From: Eucommia ulmoides | Taxonomy: Eukaryota > Streptophyta > Magnoliopsida > Garryales > Eucommiaceae | Reading direction: 5' to 3' | NCBI GenBank assembly: GCA_016647705.1 | Contig: CM028330.1 | Coordinates: 36,159,534 to 36,223,533, forward strand | DNA: 64,000 nt | Shown: positions 1 to 11,796 of the stretch, one piece after another | How the letters are laid out: each line of letters opens with the position of its first letter | Position numbering within the stretch: the first letter of the stretch is position 1 | Notes under the pieces: generated by a model | Told to the model about the DNA's origin: nothing | The model's input: only the letters and a program-made list of their open reading frames with translations | Databases searched by the model: none | Program-made: the position numbers and the translations under genes

Positions 1-512
1 AATTATGTTTTGAGTGATTTTTGTAACTGTTAAATCCTTACCGGGTAAAAGGATATTTGGAGTGATTGGTGAGGTTTTAATTCTTTGGCCTTAGTGTTAA
101 AAAGAATTAGGTTATTCTTTAACCTATAAAAAATAGAGGTTCTTCCTTAGCTTAGGAAAATGATTTTGTAAAGGTTGATTCTGAACCTGTAAAAGAATCG
201 GTGTGATGGTTTGGTTCCTACCTTTAAAGGAATCTTGAGCATTAGTGGGTGCGAATCTCCGTGGGGCTCGGAGGACTGGACTAGCCAAGAGTAGCTTGGT
301 GAACCAGAATATATCGTGGTATGCTGCAATATTTACTTTGCTATTTTTGTTGTTTGGGTGTGCACTTAGTTGATTAATTAATTCCGCTGTGATATAAAGA
401 TAATAATTAATTTAGGATTAAAATTAATTATTTGATTTATTGAAGTTTTATTCTGATAAATTTTTTAAATACCCAATTCACCCCCCCTCTTAGGTATTCC
501 ACTGCGCCAACA
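1..512 (+). mobile_element. 3' part of a SIRE-like Ty1/copia LTR
   Basis: This is the right end of an LTR of the same family as the one ending at 57467. The two share a long colinear stretch, including the run that resembles an A-rich leader and the C-rich segment before the terminal ...GCCAACA. The left part lies outside the window. It ends abruptly against Tat/Ogre leader sequence, with no primer binding site behind it, so it is a solo or 3' LTR inserted into that leader. It is a non-coding fossil. Confidence 0.75.
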
Positions 513-1556
513 CATTTGTATACATTATGAAAAACCTAAAGTCATGGACCTCATTAGGAGGCCGACAATAGGGGTTGAAGTCATGCGATTTAATCATGCC
601 GATCAGAGCCTCGAAACCTTGGAGAATTAGAAAGATGAGTTAATAGAAGTAAGGCCACGCGATTCATCTGCCGGCATTCAGCTTCAAAACTCGTCATGCT
701 TGGATCACCAACCAACGATGGATGTTCTACTGGGAAGGACGCCAGATGTTTGAAGATCTGGGAGTCAAACCTTTCAAGGATGCATTAGTAGAAAAGTTGT
801 GAACCTCATATAGTGAACCTATGATAGAATGATTCCCAAAACCCTTATGCATTTAGGACACTATTTTCGAGAGAAACATTTTATCCTGCTTTATATATAT
901 TATGTTTGTATATATTTTACCCTGAAACAATATAAAGAAAATATCTAGAATTAGTAAATAATAGAATAGCCAGTATAGGAATTTTCATTCTCCCCCACTT
1001 TTATAAGCCTGTTCACAGTCAGATATATTTTCCAAATTTGACCGTTGAGCAAGCCATTGGAAGAATAATGTGAATCTTTATTTTGACTATACAATGTTTT
1101 ATTAGGCTTGCAAATTTTGTTTTGTTTGGATTCAAGCCCTGTTTTAGTTTGAGGTTGATAGTAGCAAAGAATTGAGATAAAATGTCCATTTACCCAAATA
1201 AAGGTGTCAATCGAGTTTATAAATTCAAGAAAGGACTCCCTGCCTGTGGGGAAGTTATGTCAAAATTTGATATGGTTTTAATCTATAAAATTTGAAAGTA
1301 ATGGAAATCTTATTTCAACTAAGTCATGATCAAACCCAAACGCTTTTGTAAACTATGGTACTAACCTGATTTTTTCCATATAAAGGAAAATTGCTCCATG
1401 TAGAAAAACTCTCATCTCCCGTTCACCGATTTGCACTCGTGCATAAGCATGACAGCCTATCCAAATGGAAGACACAGAGGAATGATCGAATGAACCCGTC
1501 AGGATGACCCAACTAAGAGAAGACATGGTCTCGTTGGATGCAACAATCTAGAAGGA
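513..1556 (+). mobile_element. Ty3/gypsy Tat/Ogre leader fragment (copy A)
   Basis: This segment is colinear with 16585-17230 and with 43975-44900. It therefore belongs to the untranslated leader that in those copies follows the LTR and primer site and precedes gag. The copia LTR at 1-512 interrupts it on the left. On the right, similarity to the other copies stops near 1556, before any gag sequence. No coding part remains. The family is inferred from copy C, where a Tat-type gag follows the same leader. Confidence 0.6.
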
Positions 1557-1870
1557 TGACATGACAAAATAATCCCTTCACAAAATTGGTCACACTCGAT
1601 AACCCGAACCTATCTTCAATAAAGGGTCGGCGAGGAGCTGAAGAACGTCATCGTCGGAAGTGCTGAAAAATCCCTTCGTATAATTGGTCACTATCGATAA
1701 CCTGAGCTACCTTAACAAGGGATACCGGCGAGAAGTAGAGGTCATCCGACAACCATCCGAATTTTAAACTTCGGATCCAACAACAAGTTTGTACATAAAT
1801 GAAAAAACCCTTTTGTATACTCGGACATACCCAATAACCCGTGCCCACCCGAGCAAGGGCGACAAGGACC
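1557..1870. repeat. three imperfect tandem units of about 100-120 bp
   Basis: Three successive blocks, starting near 1560, 1660 and 1795, share a core. The core is a run reading close to AAATCCCTTC, then TTGGTCAC, TCGATAACC and finally an AAGGG segment. The third block is the most diverged. They are non-coding and could be part of a gypsy LTR or leader. Confidence 0.5.
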
Positions 1871-3073
1871 AGAGTCCATGTCTTAGAAACTTGGGCCCAC
1901 TGTTGGATGAAGACACTACCAGAAAGATACACTCACCACAACAAGGGCCAATTGTAGATTACTATCTTCGGAAACTCTACAACACTTTCTGCATTTTACA
2001 ACACCGATTCAACTATTTGCTGCATCATCCAGAAACTTTCCTGTTATCAGAACATACACAACACACAAAGCAAGCAAATACACGAAAAAATCTGAGATTT
2101 TTTTTATTCATATGAGTAAGCTTCCTATATAAGTTCTCTCAAATATATCACAGAATGTGCCCTAAGGGAAATATGGGGAAAAAAAAAAGATAATGTTGAA
2201 GAATCTGTAGGAGAAAAAAGGATTGGGAGATCCCTAGCATAGCCAGGAGAAATGACGTCAATGACAAAAATCTTTTCGGCTTAGACAAGTTCCGTAAAGA
2301 TCCACCCCTTCCACCTCTTCCCAAGTACGGATTGCTAGAGATGCCCACAAAATGACTGGAAATCTCTCAAAACCAGGAAAAGGCAGCATAGGAACCTTCA
2401 CCTAAAAATCTCCCAAAGTACGTTAACTGGTGATCTGACTAAGACCAATTAACCCATAGCGGGCGAACTAATGTTTCCTAGCCTGGAAACCGGTTTACTC
2501 TGTGAAGACTTGTCCGCAAAACTCACCATGCAGTTACTCAGGGTACCAGACACCAAAGAGCCAACCTTCTTTGGGCAGGACCAACAATAACATATCTCTT
2601 CCATATCACCGCAAGAAGCCGTAAGGGGAGCTCCTGTACTCCTTGATGGCTAACGACTGCTAGATAACTTTCCTTGCCCTTTGAAGAAAAACTATTTGGG
2701 TTTATCTATAAATTAACAGCTGGATATTTCACAGACAGAACGAAAAACTTTCTCCTTTGCCTCTGCCGTTGACCTCGATCGTTGGAGCACCTCCAACTGC
2801 AGATAGGCCATGCCCCTTTGGCCTCCAGACACCCTATAATGATAGGGCAATTGTCGTATACAAGGATAAAAAGAACTCTAAAATCTTTTGGATAACAAGA
2901 GTACCAAAGCCATAGATCGTTCACTCTTAGCTGCTGAACAACGATCTCCGTCTTTTGGTGTTTATCACCTTGATCATCAGGGTCTGTTGATAGGTGAAAA
3001 TAGACTAAAACGGTCCATAAACGAGCAAGTCGGTGGAGAAAAAGGACAAAAATGTCAATATCCTGAACCTGCA
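1871..3073. other. unassigned repeat-like DNA
   Basis: I find no gene here. Short open stretches exist on both strands but none resembles a known family. The sequence reads like old LTR-retrotransposon DNA and adjoins leader sequence on the left. Confidence 0.35.
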
Positions 3074-3200
3074 TCCACCGCTACAGCGGTGAAAATACAG
3101 AGAATTGTTGAAAGCTCCATCGCTGCAGCGGTCACCTTTTAGAAGCCTACGGACCTCTCCACCACTGCAGCGGTGATCCCATCGCTGCAGCGGTCATCTA
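3074..3200. repeat. cluster of CGCTGCAGCGGT-like palindromic motifs
   Basis: Four near-copies of a 12-base motif, CGCTGCAGCGGT or a close variant, occur within about 120 bases at irregular spacing. The core CGCTGCAGCG is its own reverse complement. Similar clusters of a different palindrome occur in the copia LTRs at 55740-56000 and 63670-63930. Confidence 0.6.
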
Positions 3201-4160
3201 CCAAACAGTTTAGATATTTTAGGATATTTTGAATCCTAGAAATATCATCCCTCTTCTCCCTAAATGATAGTAGACGTTTTCAGGAGTCTTGAGAGCTCCA
3301 AGGCCACTCAACTAAGAGAATATCATCAAGGCTAAGAGGAAGAAGCGTTCTCAGATTGATTTTAACATCAGATCTTCGAAGAATGGCTAGTCTTCTTGTT
3401 TCTCTTTTTATTTCTTAGTTTGGTTGAATGTTTTGAATATGTTTAGCTCGTTTCTAGTTGTATATAGGGCTATGGTCATGTGTAGCTAAACATATATTGT
3501 CTAGGGATCGATGTACTTCACAAAAACGTTGTTTATATAAAATCGATATTTTCTTAATGGTTGTCCATGTTTATTCGATTTTGTTTACTGTTATTCCACG
3601 TTTGTATGTTTGTTATGATATATTGAGAATACGGAGTTTGACACTCGAGAGATGTAATCCTGAATTCAGATTAGGGTTTAAACACAACGCGACGATCTAC
3701 TAGCCTGGGAGAGAGTTAGAAAGTGTGCAATCCATGATTGGGGTGAGACTCAAGCGACCAAGTGTCGTATAAATGCTCGAGGGGGACTTCGGCGTTGATG
3801 CAAAGTCACATATTTATTCACTTTACACTTAGGAGAGGTAGTGAATGAGATTTCAATACCGAAATTGTCGGATAGGATGAACATCGTTAATGTAAACTAG
3901 ATTGAAACAAACACGTTTAAGTGAATGAAGTTAATCCCTAAGCAATAATTTTTCATAAACGTCATACTAGTATATTAGTATAATTAGTTTAATTAACTTA
4001 GTTTAGTATGTTTTATTATAAAAACCCTATTTTTATCTCCTAAATAAAGTTAGGCTATGACAATTACGGTATTCAACGATAATCTACACCAATTCTTGTG
4101 GATACGATAATCCTTACTCTTCCCACTCTACTAAAACTTGACCCGTACACTTACGGTGAA
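3201..4160. other. LTR-like non-coding sequence
   Basis: No gene is seen. The right part (about 4080-4160) resembles the end of Athila-type gypsy LTRs, with a 'tgtggatacgat' motif followed by a C-rich stretch. This is a weak, recall-based resemblance. No partner LTR is visible in the window. Confidence 0.3.
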
Positions 4161-6060
4161 AATAATGACATATTTACGCGCTACCACCTGTGTAGAGGCT
4201 TATCGTGAAGAAGGAGAACAGAATGAAGAATTTAGGGATGAAGAAATAAGTCAACAAGACGCTCCTTAAATAGGCGTCCCAGACGAAACGATAGGGGACA
4301 CGCGTCATTAATGACAACAAACAAGCACACGACATTAATGGCTGATGGATGAAAAGATCGGTGAATCTCCAAAAGCTTGCATGCACGTGGATACGCTTCA
4401 TAAAGACTCTATCCAGATACGCCTAGAAGAAGTTTCACTAAGACGGGTACTGATCATCCCTGCCTTGGGAGCAAGCGAAATTTGGCACATGACCCATGGA
4501 CAACCAGTTATACTGACGCAAGGTGGGCTCCAGCCTGGATCATCCTGGCTGAAGACTCTACCTGGGAAACAAAAAGTCAAAAAATAAGCAGAGATATAAA
4601 GAAAGAAAGAAAAAATATAACTTCATTAAAGATTCTGTACATGACAGCAGGTATACCCTGAAGATCCGAGCAAGCCCTTCATCTCTCATCCCTCTGCCTG
4701 GTGCAGCAACAGCATGGCCTCACGCATCCCCCTCACCATGGAGCCTCGTCATCTTTTTAGACTTAGGAGACCGCCGGAGCCGCCGCTCTAATGATGTGGT
4801 CATCTCCACAGCGTCAACAACTCTCTACTATGCATCAATAACCTTCTGCCTCGATCTCTAGGCCTCCTAGAGATCCTCAGAAGCTATGCACTTGGCCCTT
4901 GCTGCCCTGCACTCCTATTTCTCGAGCTGGGCTCTTGCCTCATCCCTCTCCCGCTCTAGCACGTCAAGTCGGGATATGATCTTCCTCCACTCCTCAAGTA
5001 AAGTAAAAAAAAAAATACATCATAGCCTGAAAATCATCGGAAATAATTAAACAAATTTTAAAAGCAATCATCAAAGTCAAAGAAAAGTAAAAAATCATTA
5101 TCGTGATGGTCGATTGCAACAAGGTCAATGTCAGATCATTGCCCAACTCAGCGGTAGCCATCTCGACATCCCTTGGAGAAAACACGCTTGAGCCCACTTC
5201 GTCATATCCTTCAGGAAGAGAAATATCTCCTCACCAGCTAGGACCCCTCGACCCTGGGGGTCCGATCCACAAGATCACAGGACTGCGGCCTCTCCCTAGA
5301 GGGTTCACCCATCTTCTCTTTCTCTTTTTCCGAAGTAGCTGGAAGGAACCCATTTGCCTTCTTTGTTGTTTACTCGTCGCGGATCACAACGCCGACGACA
5401 AGATCTTGCTTTCTATTAAAAGAGTCAAGTCCAAGACAAGGTGTCACCTCCAGGGAAGCCACGAACGGGACAACCATTGTCGTTGCTCCCTAGGTAACCA
5501 CTAACAAGTTCTTCGGTAAATAATACGGAGCTATGGCAGGCCTAACTTCCACCGAGACCTCTGGTTCAGCATCCAACAACTCTGCATCAACAAAATAATC
5601 AACCATTATTGGAAGGCGAAATAGAAAACAACCTACGGAGATGAAAATGAAGGACCAAACCTCTTTTCTTAAATAACACATCCAAAAAAGACAACTCAAA
5701 CCTTGATGAAAAATTCAAATCCAGATGACCAACCGCCTAAACATGGGCGGTAAAGAAGAGATCGAATGAAGTGGCTTTGAAAGCTACAAAATCTATCTCG
5801 GCCTTCGGAAACCCTCGCAGAAGAGCAATAATTGCTTCCTCTGCCTTATTAAGCACTGAACGAGTGGGGAGGCTCTGTGGAAGAAAAAGAAAGTTAGAGG
5901 GGGAATAGTTTGGTACGAAAATAAGGTAAGGGCACAAACTTATCTAGATCCCACCACTTCTTCAGCACTGGGTGGGCCCTATATCCTCTCAAAGGTCGTT
6001 CCCAGGACCATTTCACCAGGACCTACCTATTCTTCCAGCTCGGACTATCCTCTAGAATCC
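4161..6060 (-). pseudogene. decayed coding-like region, probably transposon-derived
   Basis: Read on the minus strand, short blocks look protein-like. One near 4930 is rich in Glu, Arg and Ala and suggests a coiled coil. Another is open from 5937 to 5737. No block extends into a full domain and I cannot name a family. The composition fits the extra open reading frame seen in some plant transposons, but that is a guess. Confidence 0.25.
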
Positions 6061-6084
6061 ATATTTTACTATGTTAATGTTGAC

Positions 6085-6310
6085 ATAATATTCACTCAAT
6101 ATTTCAATTTTTATTCAAATATTTTGTGTGATTGTTTACTCAATATTTCAAAAAAATATTTCAGTTCACTCAAATTTCATTCAAATATTTTGTGTACAAT
6201 GTTTACTCAATATTTCAAAACACTATTTAAGTTAATTTAAATCCATGTCCACTCAATATTACTCAAAAAATTCAGAATAATCGTTTACTCGACATTTACT
6301 CAATTTCCAT
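6085..6310. repeat. AT-rich tandem repeat built on ACTCAATATTTCA
   Basis: The motif ACTCAATATTTCA recurs at least four times, alternating with a TTCAAATATTTTGTGT motif, to give irregular units of roughly 60-75 bases. It is non-coding. Confidence 0.6.
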
Positions 6311-6674
6311 TGAACAGAAATAGTTGCCACAAATACGTCAATATTCACATATCATATTTTAAACCTAACAAACGGGATATAACACATTGACATTTACGCA
6401 AAATCGTTTGTTAGCATATAAGTGAAACATCACGTTAATATACGTGAAACTAGACGACGGCGATGGACTGGTCGTCAATGCATGAATTTCGTTCTAGAAT
6501 GCTTTGGATTTAGAATTACCCAAATCGTTATAGTACATCTTCTTTACGGCGACCACCTGTGCGCTGGGCAATTCGGTTTGTAAATAGTCCCATTTTCTCC
6601 GACACCGATGTAGTGTTTTGGGTTGAAGTTCTCCGTTGCTTTGATTATATTTTCATACGCCATCTTCCTTTCGT

Positions 6675-7230
6675 AGCCCCGAAGTACAAGATTTGCCCAA
6701 TCCATCACCAACTACTGGTTTCTTCTCCAAATGATCCACCACCACCGCAAAGTTCTTTCTAGATCTAAGAATTTCAGATTTAAAATTCTTAGATCTGGAA
6801 AACCCAGATATGAGAGAGAAAGTGCGAGAGAGAGAGAGAGTGAGAACGAGATGAGAAGCAGAACCAGAGGCCACCAACTTCGGCGAACCAAAATCGGTAC
6901 TCCATAGTTTAGTCGCCGTAACGAATGAGTACGACGAAGAAGATGAACGGCGTGCGACAAAGAATACAAACGACTGGTTTCTTCTCTAATCGATCCACCA
7001 TCACCTGCTGATTTCTTCTCCAATCGATTCACCACCACCGCAAAGTTCTTTCCAGATCTAAAAAAGAAAAAGTGTGAGAACGGGATGAAAAGAAAAACCA
7101 GAACCAGAGGCCACCAACTCTGATGAACCACAACTGGAACTTTACAGTTTAGCCATCACGACGAACGGGTGCGATGGACAAGAAGAATGGCACGCAACGA
7201 AAAATACAAACGGCGCGACGGCGGGTACCT
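6675..7230. repeat. imperfect tandem duplication of about 290 bp
   Basis: The block beginning near 6715 (tttcttctccaa, followed by a ccaccaccgcaaagttcttt core) is repeated near 7009. Both copies continue into an AGAACCAGAGGCCACCAAC segment and a gcacgcaacgaaaaataca-like segment. The first copy carries an extra insertion with a palindrome at 6761-6796. Open frames across it are by-products of the low-complexity repeat. Confidence 0.65.
6761..6796. repeat. 14-bp inverted repeat
   Basis: AGATCTAAGAATTT at 6761-6774 is the exact reverse complement of 6783-6796, with an eight-base loop. It is found only in the first unit of the surrounding tandem duplication, and may be the footprint of a small insertion or a local palindromic duplication. 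Confidence 0.7.
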
Positions 7231-7276
7231 TCAAGAACCATCTCGACAACGGTAGCGAGACTACTCTGTTTCGGCT

Positions 7277-7278
<2 letters not shown>

Positions 7279-7311
<33 letters not shown>

Positions 7312-7313
7312 CA
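7279..7313. repeat. GA microsatellite
   Basis: A run of GA dinucleotides with one early interruption. A shorter GA run lies at about 6810-6842 in the neighbouring tandem unit. Confidence 0.9.
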
Positions 7314-7799
7314 AATAGATAGAGAGAATCTAGAAAAAGAGATGGGGCAACCGGTTGATTAGGGTTTTGAATGATTAGTTCCCAACATATATATATATAA
7401 TACACACGAGGGTAAAATAATCTTTGCATTGAATCGATTAATGGTCAAAGGACTGAAAACTAAACTAATTGTATTGGTAGGTTCAAAAGCTAAGATAATT
7501 TTTTGTTTGGGTTTTTCCTACTCCATCTTTTAAATAAGCACTAAACAATAAATATTTTTTTTTTATTTCATATTCTTGGAATCGGTAGTTAAATCATACA
7601 GGTCCACATAGAAATATTTCTAACAATATAATCATATACTATATATTAAAAATAGAAGGCAAAACTAAAAATGAATCATAACTTAAAACAAGTCATCTCA
7701 CTAATTTTTTTATTCCTATCAAATCAATGGCGAAGATGTTCTTTCTCACTATTAGTAGTCTAACCTTATATCTTCTATGAACTAATTACCCTTAATGTA

Positions 7800-8102
7800 G
7801 AGTCATAGCAATTCCATTACACGTATCGAAAGAAATCGAAAAACCAGACCCAACCTCTCTTGAAATACTAACTAGAATGCTAAATTGTACTGCTCCACAT
7901 ATGTTTTTCTCCCACCAATCAGTACTAGTTGAAATAATGAAAATTCCTATATTTGTTTGATTAGAAATGTGAAATGAAAAAAGAAATAAAGATTTTCCTT
8001 GGGAATGGAATTCTATCCCCTGGCCTCCCCCTTTTCCGCCAAAAGGGGAGAGACGAATTGATGAATTTATTGGATCCGTCGAGACTGACGGAGCTCGAAC
8101 CG
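7800..8102 (-). other. nuclear insertion of plastid DNA (NUPT) from beside trnD-GUC
   Basis: Read on the minus strand, this begins with the 3' end of plastid trnD-GUC. It then continues into what I recall as the adjoining plastid spacer, with its C-rich pyrimidine/purine block and a series of non-coding words typical of that spacer. Differences from the plastid tRNA as I remember it are mainly C-to-T or G-to-A. That fits decay of methylated cytosines in nuclear DNA. The left border is approximate. The open frame spanning it on the minus strand is not a gene. Confidence 0.75.
8079..8102 (-). pseudogene. trnD-GUC: 3' fragment of plastid trnD-GUC
   Basis: About 24 bases match the T-arm and acceptor 3' strand of plastid tRNA-Asp, including the GGTTCGAG core of the T loop. 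The anticodon, D arm and 5' acceptor strand are absent, so it cannot make a tRNA. Several positions differ by transitions. Confidence 0.75.
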
Positions 8103-8817
8103 CATAAATATACATTTTCACCTCTTTATTTTTAGAAAAAATTAATTTTAATCTTTAAAATTTTATATACTCATCCTCTAATTTATATAAATTTCAAGTG
8201 AATCTCTAAAAATATTTATCATTTGAAAAATAAGATCAAGAATCATAATTATAACATTAAAATATTCAAATTAAAAAAATATATATTAATATATTTTTTC
8301 GAGACTCGCGGGTCTAAAATTAATTTCCTATTTAAAAAAGATCGTTGGTGCCAATTTAGATTATTTGTATGCGAATCTCATTAACTTTTGGCGTGTTTCG
8401 ATAATTGTGTGACCTTAATTCAAGTTACATTTTAGTCTTGTCCAAAAAGTATCCGGTGCCATATAATATCAAAATTAGTGAAAGTTGCAAACTTAGTGAA
8501 ACTTATGTAACCTAGTGGAAATGTGGAATTCGATAAGAATTCACAAAAGGTAAAAACGGAATCCACCAAGGTAGTGGAATTCTACTAACTTTAACCAAAA
8601 CTTGGCGAATAAACTTTGCCAATTGTACGGGATATTAATTGTTTTTTTCTTTTTCTTTTTCCCCTAAAATCTAAAAGATAGTAACATTCAACTCGGTGCT
8701 TTTAAAAAAATGTGTCCCTTGTGCTAACCCATAATTAAACAAAATCTAAAAGATAGTGACGTTCAACTAAGTGCTAAAAAAAAAGTGTGCCTAGTGCTAG
8801 TCCATGCTCTTTCATTA

Positions 8818-9011
8818 AGGGTGTGTTTGGATTGAAAGACGGAAAAGAAATAGAAAATAAAAAGATAATATTTTTATTTATTATAAAAAAAAAATATTTT
8901 TCCTAGTATTATTTGGTTGAAAAAATAAATTTATTTTCATAATGGATAAAAATATTATCTTTGCATTTTCTTTTTCTTTTTCTTTTTCCATCATTCCAAC
9001 CAAACATATTC
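8818..9011. mobile_element. Tourist-like (PIF/Harbinger) MITE, 194 bp
   Basis: Inverted ends reading AGGGTGTGTTTGGATTG on the left and, in reverse complement, GAATATGTTTGGTTGGA on the right are flanked on both sides by the trinucleotide TTA (8815-8817 and 9012-9014). A TTA target and a GTTTGG-containing terminus are characteristic of PIF/Harbinger MITEs. The interior is A/T-rich and non-coding. A further TTCCATCCAAACAAACACAC stretch at about 9281-9300 may be the end of a second, related copy. Confidence 0.75.
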
Positions 9012-9650
9012 TTAGGAAGAAAAATTAAATGAGGGAAAATAATTCACTTTAATAAAATTTACTATTTTACCCTTATATATTATAAAAATAATATTATCAA
9101 AGATATAATTGTAATTTTACTCATTGTCACTCAATTGTCTTCATTTTCCTCCCAATTTTGTGAGGAAATAAAATTGTTTGGAAAATTGTATTTTTTTCAT
9201 CCTTTTTTTTTCCCCTTCCATTTTTCATCCAATCAAATAGGATTTTTTTTTTCATTTTTCATTTTATTTTTCTTTTCATTTTCCATCCAAACAAACACAC
9301 TTGGATTTGCGCCTTACGGGTTAGGCTCAAGTCCCAATGCAATATTACTTACAAATTTTTAGTGCTTGTTATACGTAAAAAAATATTATCTCTACTTTAG
9401 TTGTGGTTATACATCACAACATATTATTTTAAGTTATCTTGTTACCGAAAAAAGAAATTGATAGTACAATTAATCATTTTTAGTGCTTGTTATACATCAA
9501 AACATATTATTTTAATTTTTTTACTTGCATACGTCAGAATATATTTTTTTAATTTATCTTTTAAAAAATAAAATTTGCTAGTACAATGAATAGTAATTCA
9601 ATTACATTATGAATTGGTATTGACTTTTGGCCTCTACTTCCATACATCTT

Positions 9651-9787
9651 ACAGTCGGTACAGCCGACCAAAGTTACAAGTTCGTCTGAAGGAAGTTACA
9701 AGTTTTTACATGAACTTGTAACTTTCCAGAAAAACTTATAACTTCCTTCAGATGAACTTGTAACTTTGCCGGCTGTACCGAACTGTA
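9651..9787. repeat. 137-bp near-perfect hairpin
   Basis: The left arm from 9651 (ACAGTCGGTACAGCC...) and the right arm ending at 9787 are reverse complements over nearly their whole length, about 57 bases each, with only a few mismatches. Inside each arm the word GTTACAAGTT or its complement recurs, so smaller hairpins can also form. It could be a palindromic MITE or a hairpin RNA source. No flanking target duplication was recognised. Confidence 0.75.
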
Positions 9788-10106
9788 GGTTGTGCTGTAG
9801 TCAAACCCTTGACTTTTATGCAAACATTATGGAAGATATTTAATCAATTTATAATTCCTTTTAGTTGATTCATGACTTTACCTTGGTCTGATTTTTCTTT
9901 TTTTAATTTGTTGAATCTTTTGATTTGTTTGATTTGTTAATAGAAATAATTATCTGATGAAGTTAAAATCTGGTTTGTCATGAGTGATTCTCCGAGATTT
10001 AGAATGAGAAATTCTCCAAGTGTTGGTTCCTCCAAAACAGTGCACCGGTTTGTCAACGTTGTATTTCCGGTGTGAGAATCAGTAGGATTTTCTGGTGAGA
10101 ATTTGG

Positions 10107-10866
10107 TAGGGATGCCAATTAAAACTGAACCGACGAGTAACGGAACGGTATGGTTTTGAAACCGACTAAATGGTTTCGGTTGCAATTTTGGTTTTGAAAT
10201 TAGTAACCAAAACGGTTTTGAATTTGGTTTTGATTTTGTGATAGCAACTGCATAACTGAACCGCAAAATTGAATCCATAACCAAACCGTGTAATTGATAT
10301 TTTAGATATATTTTTTATGATAGATGCCCTCATTTTTTTTTTTTATATATTTACAGTTAACCCCTAATATATGTAAACAGGTTGTGTATGTTGTAGTCCA
10401 GCCGACTTCGGACTTCCATACTATCCCTCCATTTATTGTAATGTTTATTCTCATTTTAATTTATTAATGAAGAACTTTTATTGTAAAAATTAATAGTTTT
10501 ATGGTTTGATTTTTTTATTTTTTTTAAATTTATGTTTTATATTTTAGTTCTATTTTTTTTTTATATATAAAAAACAACAGTCAAAGGTTTTGCAGTTTTG
10601 ATTTTTTATGAAATTGAAAAATCTTTTTATATTTTAGTTATGTTTTTATTTATATATATAAAAAAACAATGGTCAAAAGGTTTTGTGGTATTGATTTTTT
10701 ATGAAATTGAAAAATCTTAAATGGTTTTGTGGTTTTGGTTTTGCATAAATTTAAATGGTTCGGTTTTAAAATCCGTTAAAAAAAACAGCGATTCTGGTTT
10801 TGGTTTTTGTTTGGTATCTACATAACGGTTTTGGTTTTATATGAAACTGAACCATTGACATCCCTA
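10107..10866. mobile_element. non-autonomous hAT element, 760 bp
   Basis: The ends read TAGGGATGCCA and, reversed, TAGGGATGTCA. The element is flanked by a perfect 8-bp duplication, GAATTTGG, at 10099-10106 and 10867-10874. Both subterminal regions are dense in AACCG/CGGTT motifs, a usual sign of hAT transposase-binding sites. There is no transposase, and the interior is T-rich and non-coding. Resemblance to the hAT element at 35192-36169 is in the ends and subterminal motifs only. Confidence 0.85.
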
Positions 10867-10874
10867 GAATTTGG

Positions 10875-11796
10875 CAGAGAATTAGGTAGAAGAATGTGTG
10901 TGTACCTTGCCTCAATTCTCTTCTAGTATTTATATATAGGTGATATGACACTTGTTTGGCAAGTCTCTCTTGAATCTCGGCCCATCCTCATTAATGTCGC
11001 AAATATTATGGGATCCTAACGGCTTTTTCCTTAATTAAGGGGTCGTTATAACTGTTCCCAAGCAAGGGTGATTGGGGTTGAGCATACCGTGAGAGTTGGT
11101 GTCTCAATTAGGGCAATGCAGAAGAGGTTCTCGACCGGTCAAGCCAATGTGGGGCGTTGGTTGCTCAATTCATCTCAAGGACAGTAATGCTCAATGTCGT
11201 CGCTTGACTGAATCTTGAGTAGCGCATTCCGAGCATCAACCTTCCTACCTATGCCTTTTTTTCATAGAATGGTTGTTGAGAGGGAAGTTTTCCTGACGTC
11301 ACGGGCAGAGCACGTGACTAGTGATGTGGGACACGTGGTAGGAACTTGAGACATCCGAAATTTCCCTCATCAGATGCCCCTATTTTCGAGGATTCAAAGT
11401 GGTAATGCTCTAGAATACAAATGAGAAAACAATCTCAAGGTTCCAAGATGTTTATTTAGTGGGAAGTTGAAATGGGCTCCTCGAATTTGGACTTAATAAA
11501 TTTTTTTGAAAAGACAACGAGTCATGTTTTGTGCAAGAGACCTGTCAGGCTTTTAATGTTTGGGTAATCTGGTGGGGAATGTCTTCTCACCCCTCTAGGT
11601 GACAGTTGGTGTAACCTCCATGTGAACGCCTATTATATAAGTAATGGGGGATCTCTACACTTGGGCCCCCTTCTGATGCCCCAAGAATTTCTTCCTCCTT
11701 CAATGCTTTCCTGCAACCTCGTTTGGCGATTCGACTTTGTCAGCTCTGACGACTCTCAATCTCATTTCGAGTGAATGTTTTAGTTATTTTTTATTG
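10875..11796. other. intergenic stretch without recognised gene
   Basis: I found no gene here. Two CACGTG G-box-like hexamers occur near 11310 and 11332, and a TATATAAG-like word lies near 11633. Together with pyrimidine-rich sequence downstream they look promoter-like, but no open frame follows. It probably belongs to an old LTR. Confidence 0.35.

Noticed and set aside
6653-7429. Minus-strand frames with Ser/Leu runs
   Set aside because: They come from the GA microsatellite and the surrounding tandem duplication.
8079-8102. Functional tRNA-Asp gene
   Set aside because: Only the 3' 24 bases are present. The anticodon and 5' arm are missing.
7792-8121. 109-codon minus-strand frame
   Set aside because: It spans plastid spacer and tRNA-end sequence, and no protein is expected there.
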